From positions 4,257,833 through 4,321,832 of the forward strand of contig NC_018721.1 of NCBI RefSeq assembly GCF_000153485.2: 64,000 nucleotides of DNA, read 5' to 3'. The notes beneath the pieces are model-generated. The model made no database searches. It saw only the letters and a list, made by a program, of their open reading frames with translations, and was not told where the DNA came from. This DNA is from Psychroflexus torquis ATCC 700755 (lineage in GTDB: Bacteria; Bacteroidota; Bacteroidia; Flavobacteriales; Flavobacteriaceae). A program made the translations under genes and the position numbers. Shown one piece after another: positions 31,469-41,148 of the stretch (its first letter is position 1; each line of letters begins with the position of its first letter).

Positions 31469-32020
31469 TTAATACACGTTTTTACTTTTTAATTCTGATT
31501 TAAAAGGAGATGAATTTACTTCAGGGTATAGGCTTAAAACTTCTGAATGAATTTGTTTTTCAATATCTTTTATAATTGCCAATCTAAATTCATTTCCAGC
31601 CTTAAAAACGTTATCGCTTTTCATTAAAAAAATAGTGCTTCTGGCCTCTCTTATTGCCAATATATCTTCCAAAATTAATATTTCATACATATTACCTATT
31701 TGAACCTTTAGAATTTTCACAAAAAAAACAGATATTCCTCCTCCTGTAGCACTCTTCATAATTATTTCTCATCCTATTGCATTTATTGCTTCTTTAGTAA
31801 TTGTTAAGCCAAGGCCAATTCCTGATATTAAATCCACACTTTCTCCTCGGCTAAAAGGTTCAAATATTTTTTTTAGCTCTAATTAGGAAATTCTAATTCC
31901 AAAATCTGTAACTAAAATAATTGTGTGGTCTTTTTCAAGTGATAATTCAATAACTTGTTTTTCTTTCTCTTTATTCTTAAAGATAAGTTTTTTTGGATTT
32001 TATGTTGAGTCTGAGCTTGG
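31469..32020 (-). pseudogene. Scrambled remnant: histidine kinase 3' end, receiver start and H-NOX 3' part
   Basis: One minus-strand frame reads LVTDFGIRIS, a stop, LKKIFEPFSRGESVDLIS, GIGLGLTITKEAINAIG and a stop: a kinase ATPase domain. It then reads MYEILILEDILAIREA (start of a receiver domain, about 40 residues) and, without a break, DIEKQIHSEVLSLYPEV, which matches the H-NOX gene at 34429 (DSIEKYIHPEVLKLYPEA). A deletion has apparently joined a receiver gene to an H-NOX gene. The piece directly precedes the GAF/PAS kinase. The open part (31759-31469) would give a 96-residue chimera that is unlikely to work. Confidence 0.7.
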
Positions 32021-32834
32021 ACACTAATCAATTTATTTTTTTACGCAATATATTATAAAATTTTATTAATTACAATTATTAATATTTTCGAAGTAAAGGC
32101 ATTAAAAAATAAAGGAAAAACATCTTCACAATAAAATCTTTGTTCAAAAACCGTTCTACTAGGAATACAATCTGAAAGCATAGTAACATTTAACTCTTTT
32201 CAAAAGTAGACCTTAAAGTAGAGTCAATATAAACGGAACTGAGAGATCCAAAAAAGCTATGTTAGTGCTATTAGATTCTATCCAATCTGACTCAAGAGAG
32301 GTGTTTGCAAGAGCATTTAATCCTTGTTTCTCAGGAATCTCAATAATTTCATCTCCAAACTGTGCTTGCTTACTAATTGTTTGAAACCCGAGAGATTCTT
32401 TTTTAAAAGCGCCAACTTTTTTAATGGTTTTTCGTGTGCAAACAGGTTTAATTAGTTTTGAATAATTTTCTGAAAAGATAATAGAGGTAGATATAATTAA
32501 GACATCCTCTAGTTCCTTAATATTCCTGTAATTTCTAATGATTCTTGAACAATTCTTCTTGATAGTCTATCTTTTGAAAAGTAGTCGTTTTGAAATCCAA
32601 TTATTACTATTGCCGTTTTTGTGGTTTAATGTGTTAATTGTTTTCGTTTCGTCATTTAAAATGGAGTAAACTTCTTTGTACGAGTTAAGGCGGTATCAAA
32701 TCTTATTAATTTTCAGTATATCTTTTGCGATCATCTTCTTCCCTTATTTTTAAGATATCAACCTTTTAAACAAAAAAACTTGAGTAGCCTTTTATAATTG
32801 CTAATTATAATAGTTAGCTTTGATAAACGAACAC
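32021..32834 (-). other. Decayed coding region between the two kinase sets
   Basis: About 800 bases with no intact gene. On the minus strand, from about 32560 to 32227, a sequence with an early stop reads LIKPVCTRKTIKKVGAF, KESLGFQTISKQAQFGDE and GLNALANTSLESDW before ending. It looks like a real protein fragment, but I do not recognise the family. It probably belonged to the lost sensor operon. Confidence 0.4.
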
Positions 32835-34421
32835 TCATGTAATTGGTAAAGTCACTTTAAAATTAGAGCCTATTTTAATTTCGCTTTCAACCTCTATTTT
32901 ACCCTTATGTAACTCTACTGCTTTTTGTAAAACAGATAATCCTAATCCAGTACCAGAAATTTCACCTACATTTTCACCTCTGTGAAAAGGCTCAAACAGG
33001 AGTTTAATATCTTTTTTTGAAATACCAATACCATAATCTTTAAAACCAAATACAACTCTAGTTTTGTATTTATTCATGCTTATTTCAATTGGTGTATTCT
33101 TCTCTGAATATTTTAGTGCATTACTAAGAAGATTAACTACAACGTGTTTGATCCACTTTTTATCCACACTTGCCATTATTGAGGGTAAAGAAATCTTATA
33201 GGTTAGGTTTCTGCTTTTAGACTCACTGAGTTGGTATTCGAAAATGATATGCTTTATTAAAGGAATAATATCCAAAACTTCTGGATTATAGTCTAATTTT
33301 TGTACATCAGATTTTCCAATAATTAAAATATCTTCTAGCATGATGGTCATGTCTTTTACTTCGTTTTTAATCTTTATCAAACGCTTGGTAATATCTTCTT
33401 TACCTAATTTGTCAAAGTACTTCAGAATTACATCAGAAGCGGCGCTTATAGATGTGAGTGGTGTTCTGAACTCATGAGATGCCATCGCAACAAAACTACT
33501 TTTAAGTATACTCAATTCTTTTTCGCGTTCCAATGATTCTTTAAGTTCTTGTGTTCGTTCATTTACTTTTATTTCGAGATTTTTAGTAAAATTTTCTTTT
33601 GCTTTCAAAGATTCTGTTTTTTCAGTAACATCAATACAAATACCATATAAACGGGTAACGTTTCCGTTCTTTCCTAAACGAACCTTTCCACGGCAATCTA
33701 TGTACAAATCCTTTCTGTCATCAAAAATTCGTCTCTGTGTCAATATATACCCTTTCTTTTGGTTAATAGCTTTTTCGAATGCTTCATTAGCAAGTTTATG
33801 ATCGTCTGGATGCAAAAGATTAACGTAGTTTTCATGAGATGGAATGAACTTTTCTGAATCGACATGTAAAACGTAAAACAAATCTTCAGACCAAATCATA
33901 TTATTATTGATAAGGTCAAGTTCCCAACTACCCATTTTAGCGACTCGTTGTGCTTGCTTGAATCTTTTGGTAATATTTTGCATTTGAACTTCTGTTTCCT
34001 TTAAATCCGAAATATCAGCAGTATATATATTGAGATACTTTTTTGATAAAATATATATGGCGAAAAAGCGTATGGTCTTATTGTTAAATTGCAAATCAAA
34101 TTGATAAACGCCCACTTTTTTAAATGAAAAATTGAGTTCTTGGATAAACTTTTCTTTTAATTTTGAATTTGAAGATCTATTTAAAAATAAACTAATTTTC
34201 TTACCCTGTTTATTGGCATATATTAGATCTTTGGTCTGTTTCGAGAACCTCATAACAGCATTCGGGTTTTGTTCTGAAAACAAATTAGTGTTTTCTAATG
34301 CGTCCTTTAGCTGTTCATTGGCATTATATAATTCTAAACTTTTTTTTTCAAGTATACTTTCCGCTTCTTTCCGAGCTTTTTTCTCCCTTATAAGCGCTTT
34401 TTTAAGTAATTCTATATCCAT
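32835..34421 (-). CDS. PAS-domain histidine kinase, partner of H-NOX
   Basis: 528 residues. It has an N-terminal coiled coil (KKALIREKKARKEAES), a PAS-like domain (about 55-135), a second PAS/PAC of the PAS_3 type (about 150-270, WSEDLFYVLHVD, RLYGICIDVTEK), a HisKA domain with AMASHEFRTPLTS (His316), and an ATPase domain with LLSNALKYSE, FKDYGIGIS and GTGLGLSVLQKA. No membrane helices. The start lies 7 bases after the H-NOX stop, so H-NOX and kinase are one operon, as in the NO-responsive H-NOX/HnoK systems. Its kinase core closely resembles that of the GAF/PAS kinase at 28968, pointing to a duplicated sensor set. Confidence 0.92.
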   Translation of the reverse strand: MDIELLKKALIREKKARKEAESILEKKSLELYNANEQLKDALENTNLFSEQNPNAVMRFSKQTKDLIYANKQGKKISLFLNRSSNSKLKEKFIQELNFSFKKVGVYQFDLQFNNKTIRFFAIYILSKKYLNIYTADISDLKETEVQMQNITKRFKQAQRVAKMGSWELDLINNNMIWSEDLFYVLHVDSEKFIPSHENYVNLLHPDDHKLANEAFEKAINQKKGYILTQRRIFDDRKDLYIDCRGKVRLGKNGNVTRLYGICIDVTEKTESLKAKENFTKNLEIKVNERTQELKESLEREKELSILKSSFVAMASHEFRTPLTSISAASDVILKYFDKLGKEDITKRLIKIKNEVKDMTIMLEDILIIGKSDVQKLDYNPEVLDIIPLIKHIIFEYQLSESKSRNLTYKISLPSIMASVDKKWIKHVVVNLLSNALKYSEKNTPIEISMNKYKTRVVFGFKDYGIGISKKDIKLLFEPFHRGENVGEISGTGLGLSVLQKAVELHKGKIEVESEIKIGSNFKVTLPIT

Positions 34422-34428
34422 AGTGACA

Positions 34429-34965
34429 TCATTTTTTTTTGATTTTCAGTATGACTATTTCACCATCATCCTTTTCACTGATTTTTAAGATATCAATGTC
34501 CTCATTAAAATACTTTGATGCACCTTTTATTAGACCAATGGCCAAATCAGACAATTTTCTTGATGACATGTAATTTAAAGTCATCTCATCCTTACTATTT
34601 ATTTCTGCTTCGAAAGATGGTAACTCTGCTTCGGGGTATAACTTCAAAACTTCTGGATGAATATATTTTTCAATAGAATCTAAAAAACTAAATAAATTAG
34701 ATTTCTCCATAAAGTGTGGGTAATCATTGCTCAAAGTAACAAAGAAATATTCACCAAAAATAGTCAGTAATTTTGGAACCGGAATTTCCTTTATTTGAGA
34801 TAATTTCCCAACCATTTTAAACATATCTTTATGGCTATATGTGCCTACAGATGTATAAACGCCATTAGTGGTGAGGTCACATTCATCAATTATCTTTTGA
34901 ACTATCTCTAGTCCAAATTTATTTTCTAATAGCTCTAAAAATTCAGTAAATATAATTCCTTTCAT
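34429..34965 (-). CDS. H-NOX (haem nitric oxide/oxygen binding) sensor protein
   Basis: 178 residues, the usual length of a stand-alone H-NOX. It begins MKGIIFTEFLELLENKFG, has GVYTSVGTYSH, the proximal haem ligand His103 in SIEKYIHPEVLKLYPEA, and the haem-propionate motif YxSxR as Tyr132, Ser134 and Arg136 in LNYMSSRK. Stand-alone H-NOX proteins bind NO and then inhibit or activate the cotranscribed kinase. Here the kinase gene follows after 7 bases. An output regulator is not adjacent. Signalling of NO to a biofilm or respiration response is the known role in other bacteria; that is inference for this one. Confidence 0.92.
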   Translation of the reverse strand: MKGIIFTEFLELLENKFGLEIVQKIIDECDLTTNGVYTSVGTYSHKDMFKMVGKLSQIKEIPVPKLLTIFGEYFFVTLSNDYPHFMEKSNLFSFLDSIEKYIHPEVLKLYPEAELPSFEAEINSKDEMTLNYMSSRKLSDLAIGLIKGASKYFNEDIDILKISEKDDGEIVILKIKKK

Positions 34966-35280
34966 AATCGTTATTAAAAAAAATGAATAACAAAACTTAG
35001 TTAATTTAAGGATAAAAAACGATTTGAAATAACTCAGTTAAAATTGAGATATTAATTAATCATTATAGTCTAAATATACAGAATTTAATAAAAACTGGAA
35101 TCGTTTGTAAAAGGCATTAGTTTTGTTCTTTAATTATACATTATTATAAAATCGTTATTGTTTTTTATAAAATACAATAGGAGAACCATAATATTCTATA
35201 GATTTAAAGATTTACGATAAAAGCCATTTTTTTTTGTTTTTTCTAATAGCGTAATTAAATTCAAGATTTTAATTCAATAA

Positions 35281-36361
35281 GGCTCTAGTTTAATACAGCT
35301 ATTATATGTATATTTAGATTATGAACATAGATAATCTAAAAGAGGAAATACTATCACTATCCACTCTAGATCGTGATAATCTGTTAAAGGATATTACAGA
35401 TTCACTTGAGCATAATCAATTGGTTGAGCGGGCTTCCCGTCGCCATATTTTAGATAATAAAATGGGCGGATGCCCACATTGTTTACATGAAAAATATGTT
35501 CGTTTTGGAGTTGACAAAGGCTCGCAGCGCTATAAGTGCAAGTCTTGCAATAGAAGCTTTACTGAATATACTGGCACTTGGATGGCGGGACTTCAAAGAA
35601 AGGATATGATTTCATCTTATTTAAGTCTTATGGTTCAAGAAAAAAGTTTAGATAAAATAAGTTCAGAATTAGGCATCAATAAAAAGACAGCCTTTGATTG
35701 GCGTCATAAGATATTAGCTTCATTCGATACTAAAAATGACGATGACCAAGACAACTTTACAGGTATTACAGAGAGTGACGAAACCTTTTTCCTAAGATCA
35801 GAAAAAGGTATGGAGGTAAAAGATAGGGAATCAAGAAAAAGAGGCGGTAAGTCTAAAAAGAGAGGTATAAGTAAAGATCAAGTTGCGGTAATTGTAACAC
35901 AGGATAGAAAATCAACATTAGACCTTAGCGTGGCTAAACTCGGTCGAATAGGAAAAGTAGATATAGAAAATGCTATCGGTAAACGTGTTATAAAGGATAT
36001 AACCATATTGTGTAGCGATGCCCATCACAGTTATAAAGGGTTTGCCAAAGATAGCGAAACAGAGTTCCACATCGTAAATGCATCAAAAGGAGAAAGAGTA
36101 AAAGGAAAGTATCACATACAACACGTTAATTCTACTCACAATAGAGTTAAAAAATGGATTGAAAATACCTTTTGGGGAGTATCAACAAAATATCTACAAC
36201 AATATATGAATTGGTATCGAATAAAGGAAAATATAAAGTCTAGAAGCGATAGAGCCAACGCCTTTGTGGAAGAAACAATTGCTCTAGGTACATTGAAACG
36301 GTATAATCAAATCGAATCTAGATATGAAAACTTAATATCAACGCAGACCTAAACTAGAGCC
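35281..36361 (+). mobile_element. Intact IS1595-type insertion sequence with 8-bp target duplication
   Basis: 1081 bp. It starts GGCTCTAGTTTAATAC and ends GACCTAAACTAGAGCC, giving terminal inverted repeats of at least 12 bases. TTCAATAA flanks both sides (35273-35280 and 36362-36369), a perfect 8-bp duplication as expected for this family. The transposase is intact, so the insertion is young. It sits between the H-NOX operon and a spacer-type repeat. Confidence 0.95.
35321..36352 (+). CDS. IS1595-family (ISXO2-like) transposase
   Basis: 343 residues. An N-terminal zinc ribbon (CPHCLHEKYVRFG and YKCKSCNRSF) is followed by a helix-turn-helix (LDKISSELGINKKTAFDWRHKIL) and the ISXO2-like DDE nuclease: TGITESDETFF (Asp), ILCSDAHHSYKGFA (Asp), and THNRVKKWIENTFWGVSTKYL (Asn/His-Glu region). 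The frame is complete within the terminal repeats. It differs from the dead IS1595-like gene at 43990. Confidence 0.95.
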   Translation: MNIDNLKEEILSLSTLDRDNLLKDITDSLEHNQLVERASRRHILDNKMGGCPHCLHEKYVRFGVDKGSQRYKCKSCNRSFTEYTGTWMAGLQRKDMISSYLSLMVQEKSLDKISSELGINKKTAFDWRHKILASFDTKNDDDQDNFTGITESDETFFLRSEKGMEVKDRESRKRGGKSKKRGISKDQVAVIVTQDRKSTLDLSVAKLGRIGKVDIENAIGKRVIKDITILCSDAHHSYKGFAKDSETEFHIVNASKGERVKGKYHIQHVNSTHNRVKKWIENTFWGVSTKYLQQYMNWYRIKENIKSRSDRANAFVEETIALGTLKRYNQIESRYENLISTQT

Positions 36362-36460
36362 TTCAATAAATAAAAACCGTACACATATAAAATTTCGAAG
36401 AGCTTTTGTAAGTAGGCGAAGACTGGCGACTTTTTGCGAGCATTATAATACTGTAGTTCT
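36362..36460 (-). repeat. attC-like spacer next to the IS1595 element
   Basis: On the minus strand this reads GAACTACAGTATTATAATG, then CTTCGCCTACTTACAAAAGC and TATATGTGTACGG. This is the same order of blocks (short inverted ends, a CTTACGAAAG-like centre) as the spacers at 49.3 and 56.1 kb. The right-hand part is cut by the IS1595 insertion. Confidence 0.45.
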
Positions 36461-36908
36461 TCACTTTCGACCTAGCGTTACAAAAAGTTGAGATTTTACT
36501 TTCCATACATTTGACAGTTTAATCCACATAGCTGAATAATTTACATCAACTAAAGAATCATCACTTTTTCTGGATCGCCCCCATTCCAAGTTCCGGTTTC
36601 ATAAGCCAGTCTTATTTTTTAATAACTATAATTTCTTTTGTTTCGCGAAACCAATATATTTTATTTTTTCCACCATCTAAATATGTTTTTTAATGCTTTT
36701 TTCCAGATAATAAATTTCCGTTTCCTGTTGTAGTTAAAAGGTGATCTGTTAGATATATAAGTACTGTTTTTTCTTTGTGCGATTTAAAAGCTAAATTTGA
36801 CCCCTTTCTAATTGCTAATATTTGTTCTTCATTAGTTTGAGGTAATAGCTCTGATGTGTAAATAAAGAGGCCTAGAACTGCAAGAAGAATCTGTTTTGTG
36901 TTTTTCAT
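36461..36908 (-). pseudogene. Secreted SnoaL/DUF4440-like protein, frameshifted
   Basis: The first frame (36908-36690) gives a signal peptide (MKNTKQILLAVLGLFIYTSE) and the start of an NTF2-like fold (LIYLTDHLLTTTGNGNLLSG). After a stop, other frames continue with IYWFRETKEIIVIKK, LAYETGTWNGGDPEK and NYSAMWIKLSNVWKVKSQLF, ending at 36461. Together these make a typical DUF4440 protein of about 150 residues. Two or more frame breaks kill it. Confidence 0.65.
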
Positions 36909-37100
36909 TTATTCTATATTTTGTTAGGTACTGTTTTTAGTTTTTGTAATAAGAGGTCATTTGATTTAGACCATGACTAAATCTGCTGTAAGGAGTCTAC
37001 TTGTAAATAGCTACTTTTGGTTTTAGAGCTATAAATCAAGCATACATTTTATATTTTGTTGGTGGTAGTTTTATTTCTTTTAGCAATGTTTTAGATTTAA

Positions 37101-37864
37101 TCATTGGCAAGTGCTGACGACAGATAATGAAAAATCAAAAAGAAATTGATATTTATCTGAATTCTTACTAACACCTATACTGTGAACTAGCTTCTTTCTG
37201 TCTCCGATGCCTAAGTCTTGAAACTTGTTTGTAATTATTATACCGTTCTCTGGGTCATGTGCATTTGGATTTATTGGATTTTCAGATGATCCTGGTTCTC
37301 TCTCATAAACAAAGTAAATTGGTGCTGATGATATCTTTACTTCGTCTTTTGGAGACCACCAGTTAGGATCTATCCAAATACCATCAGGAAGCGCATTATA
37401 AAAATAAAATCCTTTAATACTTGGGCTCTATTGGTGTCCATATTTGCAGCTGATAATACTTTCGCGAGAAGAGCCTCCGATAATAAAGTTAGACGTGTCA
37501 AGCTTGTATTTTTCAGCATTATTTTAACCCATTCAAACATAAGTTCCACGTCATTCCATCCCGTTTCTACCTCACTTGGTGTATGTACTGAAGTTAGAGA
37601 CTCCCATGCAATAACAGAGGTGCCTTGGGCATTCAAATCTTCTATTATTGAGTTTAACATATAAGTACTACCATCATTTCCGTGAGCATGAAAATAAACA
37701 GGCGTTGAACAATCTGATTCAGCTTTATAGAGATCAAGGAACTGTCTAGACTTTGAGCTATATTGTACTCCTTTTAAAACTAAAATTTCTGTTAAAGAGT
37801 TATTGGTTTTTCCTTCATTATTAGAACTACAGGAAACAAAAAGTATAGCGACATTTAAAATCAA
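37101..37864 (-). pseudogene. Alpha/beta hydrolase lipoprotein, frameshifted
   Basis: The first frame begins with a lipoprotein-like segment (VAILFVSCSS) and includes STPVYFHAHGNDGSTYML and GWNDVELMFEWVK. The conserved continuation shifts frame: ISNFIIGGSS-like nucleophile region near 37450, then GFYFYNALPDGIWIDPNWWSP, IYFVYEREPGSS and LVHSIGVSKNSDKYQF, with a stop at 37101. The parts fit a carboxylesterase/lipase of the alpha/beta fold. At least two frameshifts are needed, so the gene is dead. Only a TTG start is available at 37864, adjoining the stop of the next gene. Confidence 0.6.
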
Positions 37865-38095
37865 CTACTTGAAATTATCTGTACCATTTATCAAACCAAT
37901 TGAATCTTTTGACAAAGTAATTTCTTGAACACCGCCTAATAAACCACCATATTTTGTAGAATAATAGAATCCCGTTTGATTTAGCTTTTGAATTTTGAAG
38001 TACTCATTTTCATTAGTTTTCTTACCAGAATTTGAGTAATTCAATAACAATATACTGATGATTAAAATCAGAATTATGTTTCCTCTATTATTCAT
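37865..38095 (-). CDS. Small secreted or lipid-anchored protein of unknown function
   Basis: 76 residues: MNNRGNIILILIISILLLNYSNSG is a signal-like hydrophobic start, followed by a short polar domain (EYFKIQKLNQTGFYYSTKYGG). No family is recognised. Its stop abuts the broken hydrolase gene. It may itself be a leftover, but it has a clean start and length. Confidence 0.45.
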   Translation of the reverse strand: MNNRGNIILILIISILLLNYSNSGKKTNENEYFKIQKLNQTGFYYSTKYGGLLGGVQEITLSKDSIGLINGTDNFK

Positions 38096-38119
38096 GTTAT
38101 TTGATCAATATCTTATGTT

Positions 38120-38186
38120 ACACAACGACTCGGCTAAAAATAACCCTACGGGTCGCAAATGCTTATTTTTAGCCGAGTCGTTGTGT
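38120..38186. repeat. Perfect 24-bp inverted repeat with 19-base loop
   Basis: ACACAACGACTCGGCTAAAA begins the left arm (38120-38143), and the right arm (38163-38186) is its exact complement. The loop contains CCCTACGGG. The arms sit precisely between the start of the gene at 38095 and the stop of the gene at 38191. This is too symmetrical for chance. It resembles the folded spacers elsewhere in the window (ACAAC at its ends). Confidence 0.9.
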
Positions 38187-38190
38187 GTAG

Positions 38191-38560
38191 TTAATTTAAT
38201 AGGCTAGCTATTAATTTTCCTCCACAAACGATTATTGTTTCCTTAATTATACCTGCGAAAGTTTCATACGATGTTATTGTATAACCGTCATCCCGCAGGG
38301 AATAGGTGCCGTTTATATTATCAATTACTGTGTTTGATTTTCCTGAATTAATTACAGCGCAACCACTTGAATTTGTTCTAATAATTACAATGCCATTTGG
38401 TTTAAAATTGTATTTCTAATTATCCTTTTTGGGTTTAGAATCTAATTTATATGACCATTCTTTGGAAGTGATATCCTTGGAGCTATATGTCCAGTGGCCT
38501 AATAATTCTTCATTTGATTATGCAATTAAATTCTATGTTATGAATAGATAGATAAGAAAT
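38191..38560 (-). pseudogene. Small exported protein gene with in-frame stop
   Basis: The minus strand reads ELLGHWTYSSKDITSKEW, KLDSKPKKDN, a TAG stop, then KYNFKPNGIVIIRTNSSG and SLRDDGYTITSYETFAGIIK, with a final stop at 38191. The N-terminal signal region lies in another frame (LLIFLIYLFIT near 38560). The pattern suggests a lipocalin-like or META-like small protein, but I am not sure. One stop and one frameshift make it a pseudogene. Confidence 0.55.
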
Positions 38561-38598
38561 ATAAGTAGCTTATTTATTTTTTATTTAATTATACACAA

Positions 38599-38982
38599 TT
38601 ATTTGAATTCAAGATTTACATTCAAGTCGTTCGTCGATTCTTTAAATACTTTCTTTGTCAATGGCCCAATAAGACTGTCATTTACTTTTTGGATAATGAA
38701 ATATTCTATCGTCCCAGTGTTATTGTCACGTTTAATCAGAGGATCACGCTTAGCAATTATATGTCTTGAATCTGATTGTACTTCAATTACGTCACCTTTA
38801 ATAATTATATCACTAAAAAGATATTCCTCGCTTGACCTATAAAGGATTGATTCATTTTCAGGATATCCAACATCTATCGCTTCATATTTGGGAAGATGGA
38901 AATATCCATCGCCTAAATCTCTATCACCACACGAGGCAAAGAACATTAGAATTAGTAAGAAATATAAAGCTCTGTTCATCAT
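38599..38982 (-). CDS. Lipoprotein of unknown function
   Basis: 127 residues. The signal MMNRALYFLLILMFFASCGD gives a lipoprotein Cys at residue 18. The mature part contains GDGYFHLPKYEAIDVGYPE and DVIEVQSDSRHIIAKRDP, a beta-rich pattern that recalls DUF3997-type lipoproteins; that assignment is weak. The gene stands alone among decayed neighbours and looks intact. Confidence 0.65.
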   Translation of the reverse strand: MMNRALYFLLILMFFASCGDRDLGDGYFHLPKYEAIDVGYPENESILYRSSEEYLFSDIIIKGDVIEVQSDSRHIIAKRDPLIKRDNNTGTIEYFIIQKVNDSLIGPLTKKVFKESTNDLNVNLEFK

Positions 38983-39212
38983 TTTTAATTACACACAATA
39001 TCCATATAACCCCTGTTCAACTCTTCAGTATAGAGTATATATCTATTTAGGACGTTGATTTATTATCAACTAAATCAACACTTTGATATAATTATTTCAA
39101 GAGATTTTTTAATTAACCAATAAAAATGCTAAAATCAAGATTCTAAGGCGACAGAGGTTTTCAACACTACTCCCCTATTTTTTTCTTGCATCACAAACGC
39201 AGGTTTTAGTCA

Positions 39213-39788
39213 TTAAGTTTTCCCTAAACGTCTTCGTATTCTACTTAAAGCTTCTGGAGTAATACCAAGATAGGATGCAATCATATATTGAGGGATTCGT
39301 TGTATTAATTCTGGTCTAGCGATAAGCATATTGGCATAACGCTCTTTGGGAGAATTTAAAATAAATGATGCGTTAATATCGCATACTTTTATATACAAAC
39401 TTTCAGCTAGCAACTTTCCGAATTGCACAAAATTTGGAATGTTTTTGTACATAACGTCAACATCCTTTTTTTTAAAAAAGATAACCGTGCTATCTTCAGT
39501 AGCCTGTAAATAAGTCAAAGACTTTTTCTCGGTTAAAAAACTTGAATAATCTGTACAAAACCCACCATCCAAGAAAAATTGTTTGCTGTATTCTTGACCA
39601 TCAACCGAATAAAAACCTCTAAACGCTCCTTTATTTATAAAGGCAACAAAATCACATACCTTTCCCTGTATTAAAATAAATTCATTTTTCGAAAAATGTC
39701 TTACTGTTGTCAACTCTTCAATAAGAAGAACATCCTTTTCTTCTAAATCTATAAATTGTTTAAAAAATGAAATAACCTGCTTGTGCAT
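39213..39788 (-). CDS. Crp/Fnr-family transcriptional regulator
   Basis: 191 residues. It has an N-terminal cyclic-nucleotide-binding fold (FSKNEFILIQGKVCDFVAFINKGAFRGFY, then SFLTEKKSLTYLQATEDSTV) and a C-terminal helix-turn-helix (IPQYMIASYLGITPEALSRIRRRL). It lacks the iron-sulfur cysteines of FNR. Bacteroidota carry many of these regulators and most have no known effector. No clear target operon adjoins it. Confidence 0.92.
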   Translation of the reverse strand: MHKQVISFFKQFIDLEEKDVLLIEELTTVRHFSKNEFILIQGKVCDFVAFINKGAFRGFYSVDGQEYSKQFFLDGGFCTDYSSFLTEKKSLTYLQATEDSTVIFFKKKDVDVMYKNIPNFVQFGKLLAESLYIKVCDINASFILNSPKERYANMLIARPELIQRIPQYMIASYLGITPEALSRIRRRLGKT

Positions 39789-39900
39789 TCTTTTGAGTTT
39801 AAAACATTAGATTCCAGCTAAAATACAACATTTAGCTTTTTGATTTTGTATCGCCTGTATTTAGGTTATTATTTTCTGTTCTAAGATAGCATGGTGTCTA

Positions 39901-41044
39901 TCAGAAAATATTCAACTGAATCTCTGGTGGTTTATTGGTTAGATCCTCCCTCTTTTGAGTTTGGTTTTCCATAAAACTGAACAGGTCAATATAGCTCCTT
40001 AGGTGTAATCTTAACATCGAGATCATATTTGAGTATGCCCAGTTCTTTTTCACCCGTTTTTGTACTATCATCATCAATAAGTGTATGTTCAGTCCACACC
40101 ATATCTGTATCTCTATGGCGCTCTGGTGGTCTCCCAAGACCTATTTTAATGGAAAGTTCTGCTTTAGTCTTTTAAACATCGTTTCAATCTGCCATCTGTG
40201 CATGTAGATATCACATATTTTTTCTGAACTCAAAAGGAAGTTGTTGGATATGAATCTAGATTTCTTTTTCTTTATGCCCACCAAAAGGCTAGGCAGCGTA
40301 ATTTTATGGTCTGTCCGTTTTTCTTTACGGTTATAGTCTCATCCTTAAGTATATTGTCTAACGTACCTTGCTGTGGATTAAACTCGGATATGCTTTTACA
40401 GGACAGGAGGCATTCTCTTTTTGGCGTGTCACAAAATAAATGTCTTGCCGTGTCCATTCAAAGTATTGCTTATAATCAGTATAAGCTTTATCAAAAACAA
40501 CAAATGACCCTTTCTTTAAGTCGAGTTCTTTAATAAATGTAATGCGTGGCTGCGCTACTAAAACGTACCAGACAAGGATCGTCTTCCAGTGCGATGATTA
40601 TTATGTACATTGTAATACCACCTTTCTTTTTACCATTTGTAGGGTTATGCCCAAAACCTTTCAAAATATCACTAAACAAACTGATGGTGGTAGAATCAAC
40701 TATTTTGAGATATTTATTAGGCAAACGAAGCGGGCTGCTGTCCGATAAATCTCTTGCATACTTACCCAGTAGTGCATAATAGATACTTGCAAAGACCTCG
40801 CCATTGCGATTTGCATTGGCATCAGATAATGTACTTCGTTTTGGAAAAATTTTAAGGTTGAGATGACTGAGTATGCCCTCACACGAAAGCATCACTGTTG
40901 ATAATTCTCGAAGTTAATTCACACCATTTAATATACCGTAGAGTATGGAAACTAGATGTTCGTAGGTTTTACAGGTCTTGTAGTAGCAACACTGTCAAGG
41001 GATTCAGCTGTCCGACTAATTATTTTTGCAGGAATCAAGTTTAA
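39901..41044 (-). pseudogene. Decayed IS4-family transposase
   Basis: Several minus-strand pieces follow one another: QLLNLIPAKIISRTAESL and KTCKTYEHLVSILYG (about 41040-40930), then ILSHLNLKIFPKRSTLSDANANRNGEVF and LKIVDSTTISLFSDILKGFG (40895-40530, with the Asp of the DDE triad), then NPQQGTLDNILKDETITV and FMENQTQKREDL at the end. It is broken in at least four places. The N-terminal part aligns with the transposase at the left window edge. Confidence 0.75.
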
Positions 41045-41148
41045 TAACTGCTTTATTATGTGATGTCCGCTAAAGTGGTATACTATAAAGCGGGTAATCC
41101 TTTTAAGAAATCCCGCTTTTAAATATGTTTAATTGAGCACTACTGTTT

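Noticed and set aside
36362..38190. Cluster of pseudogenes considered as a phage or plasmid remnant
   Set aside because: The pieces are ordinary secreted enzymes and lipoproteins, with no phage or replication genes.
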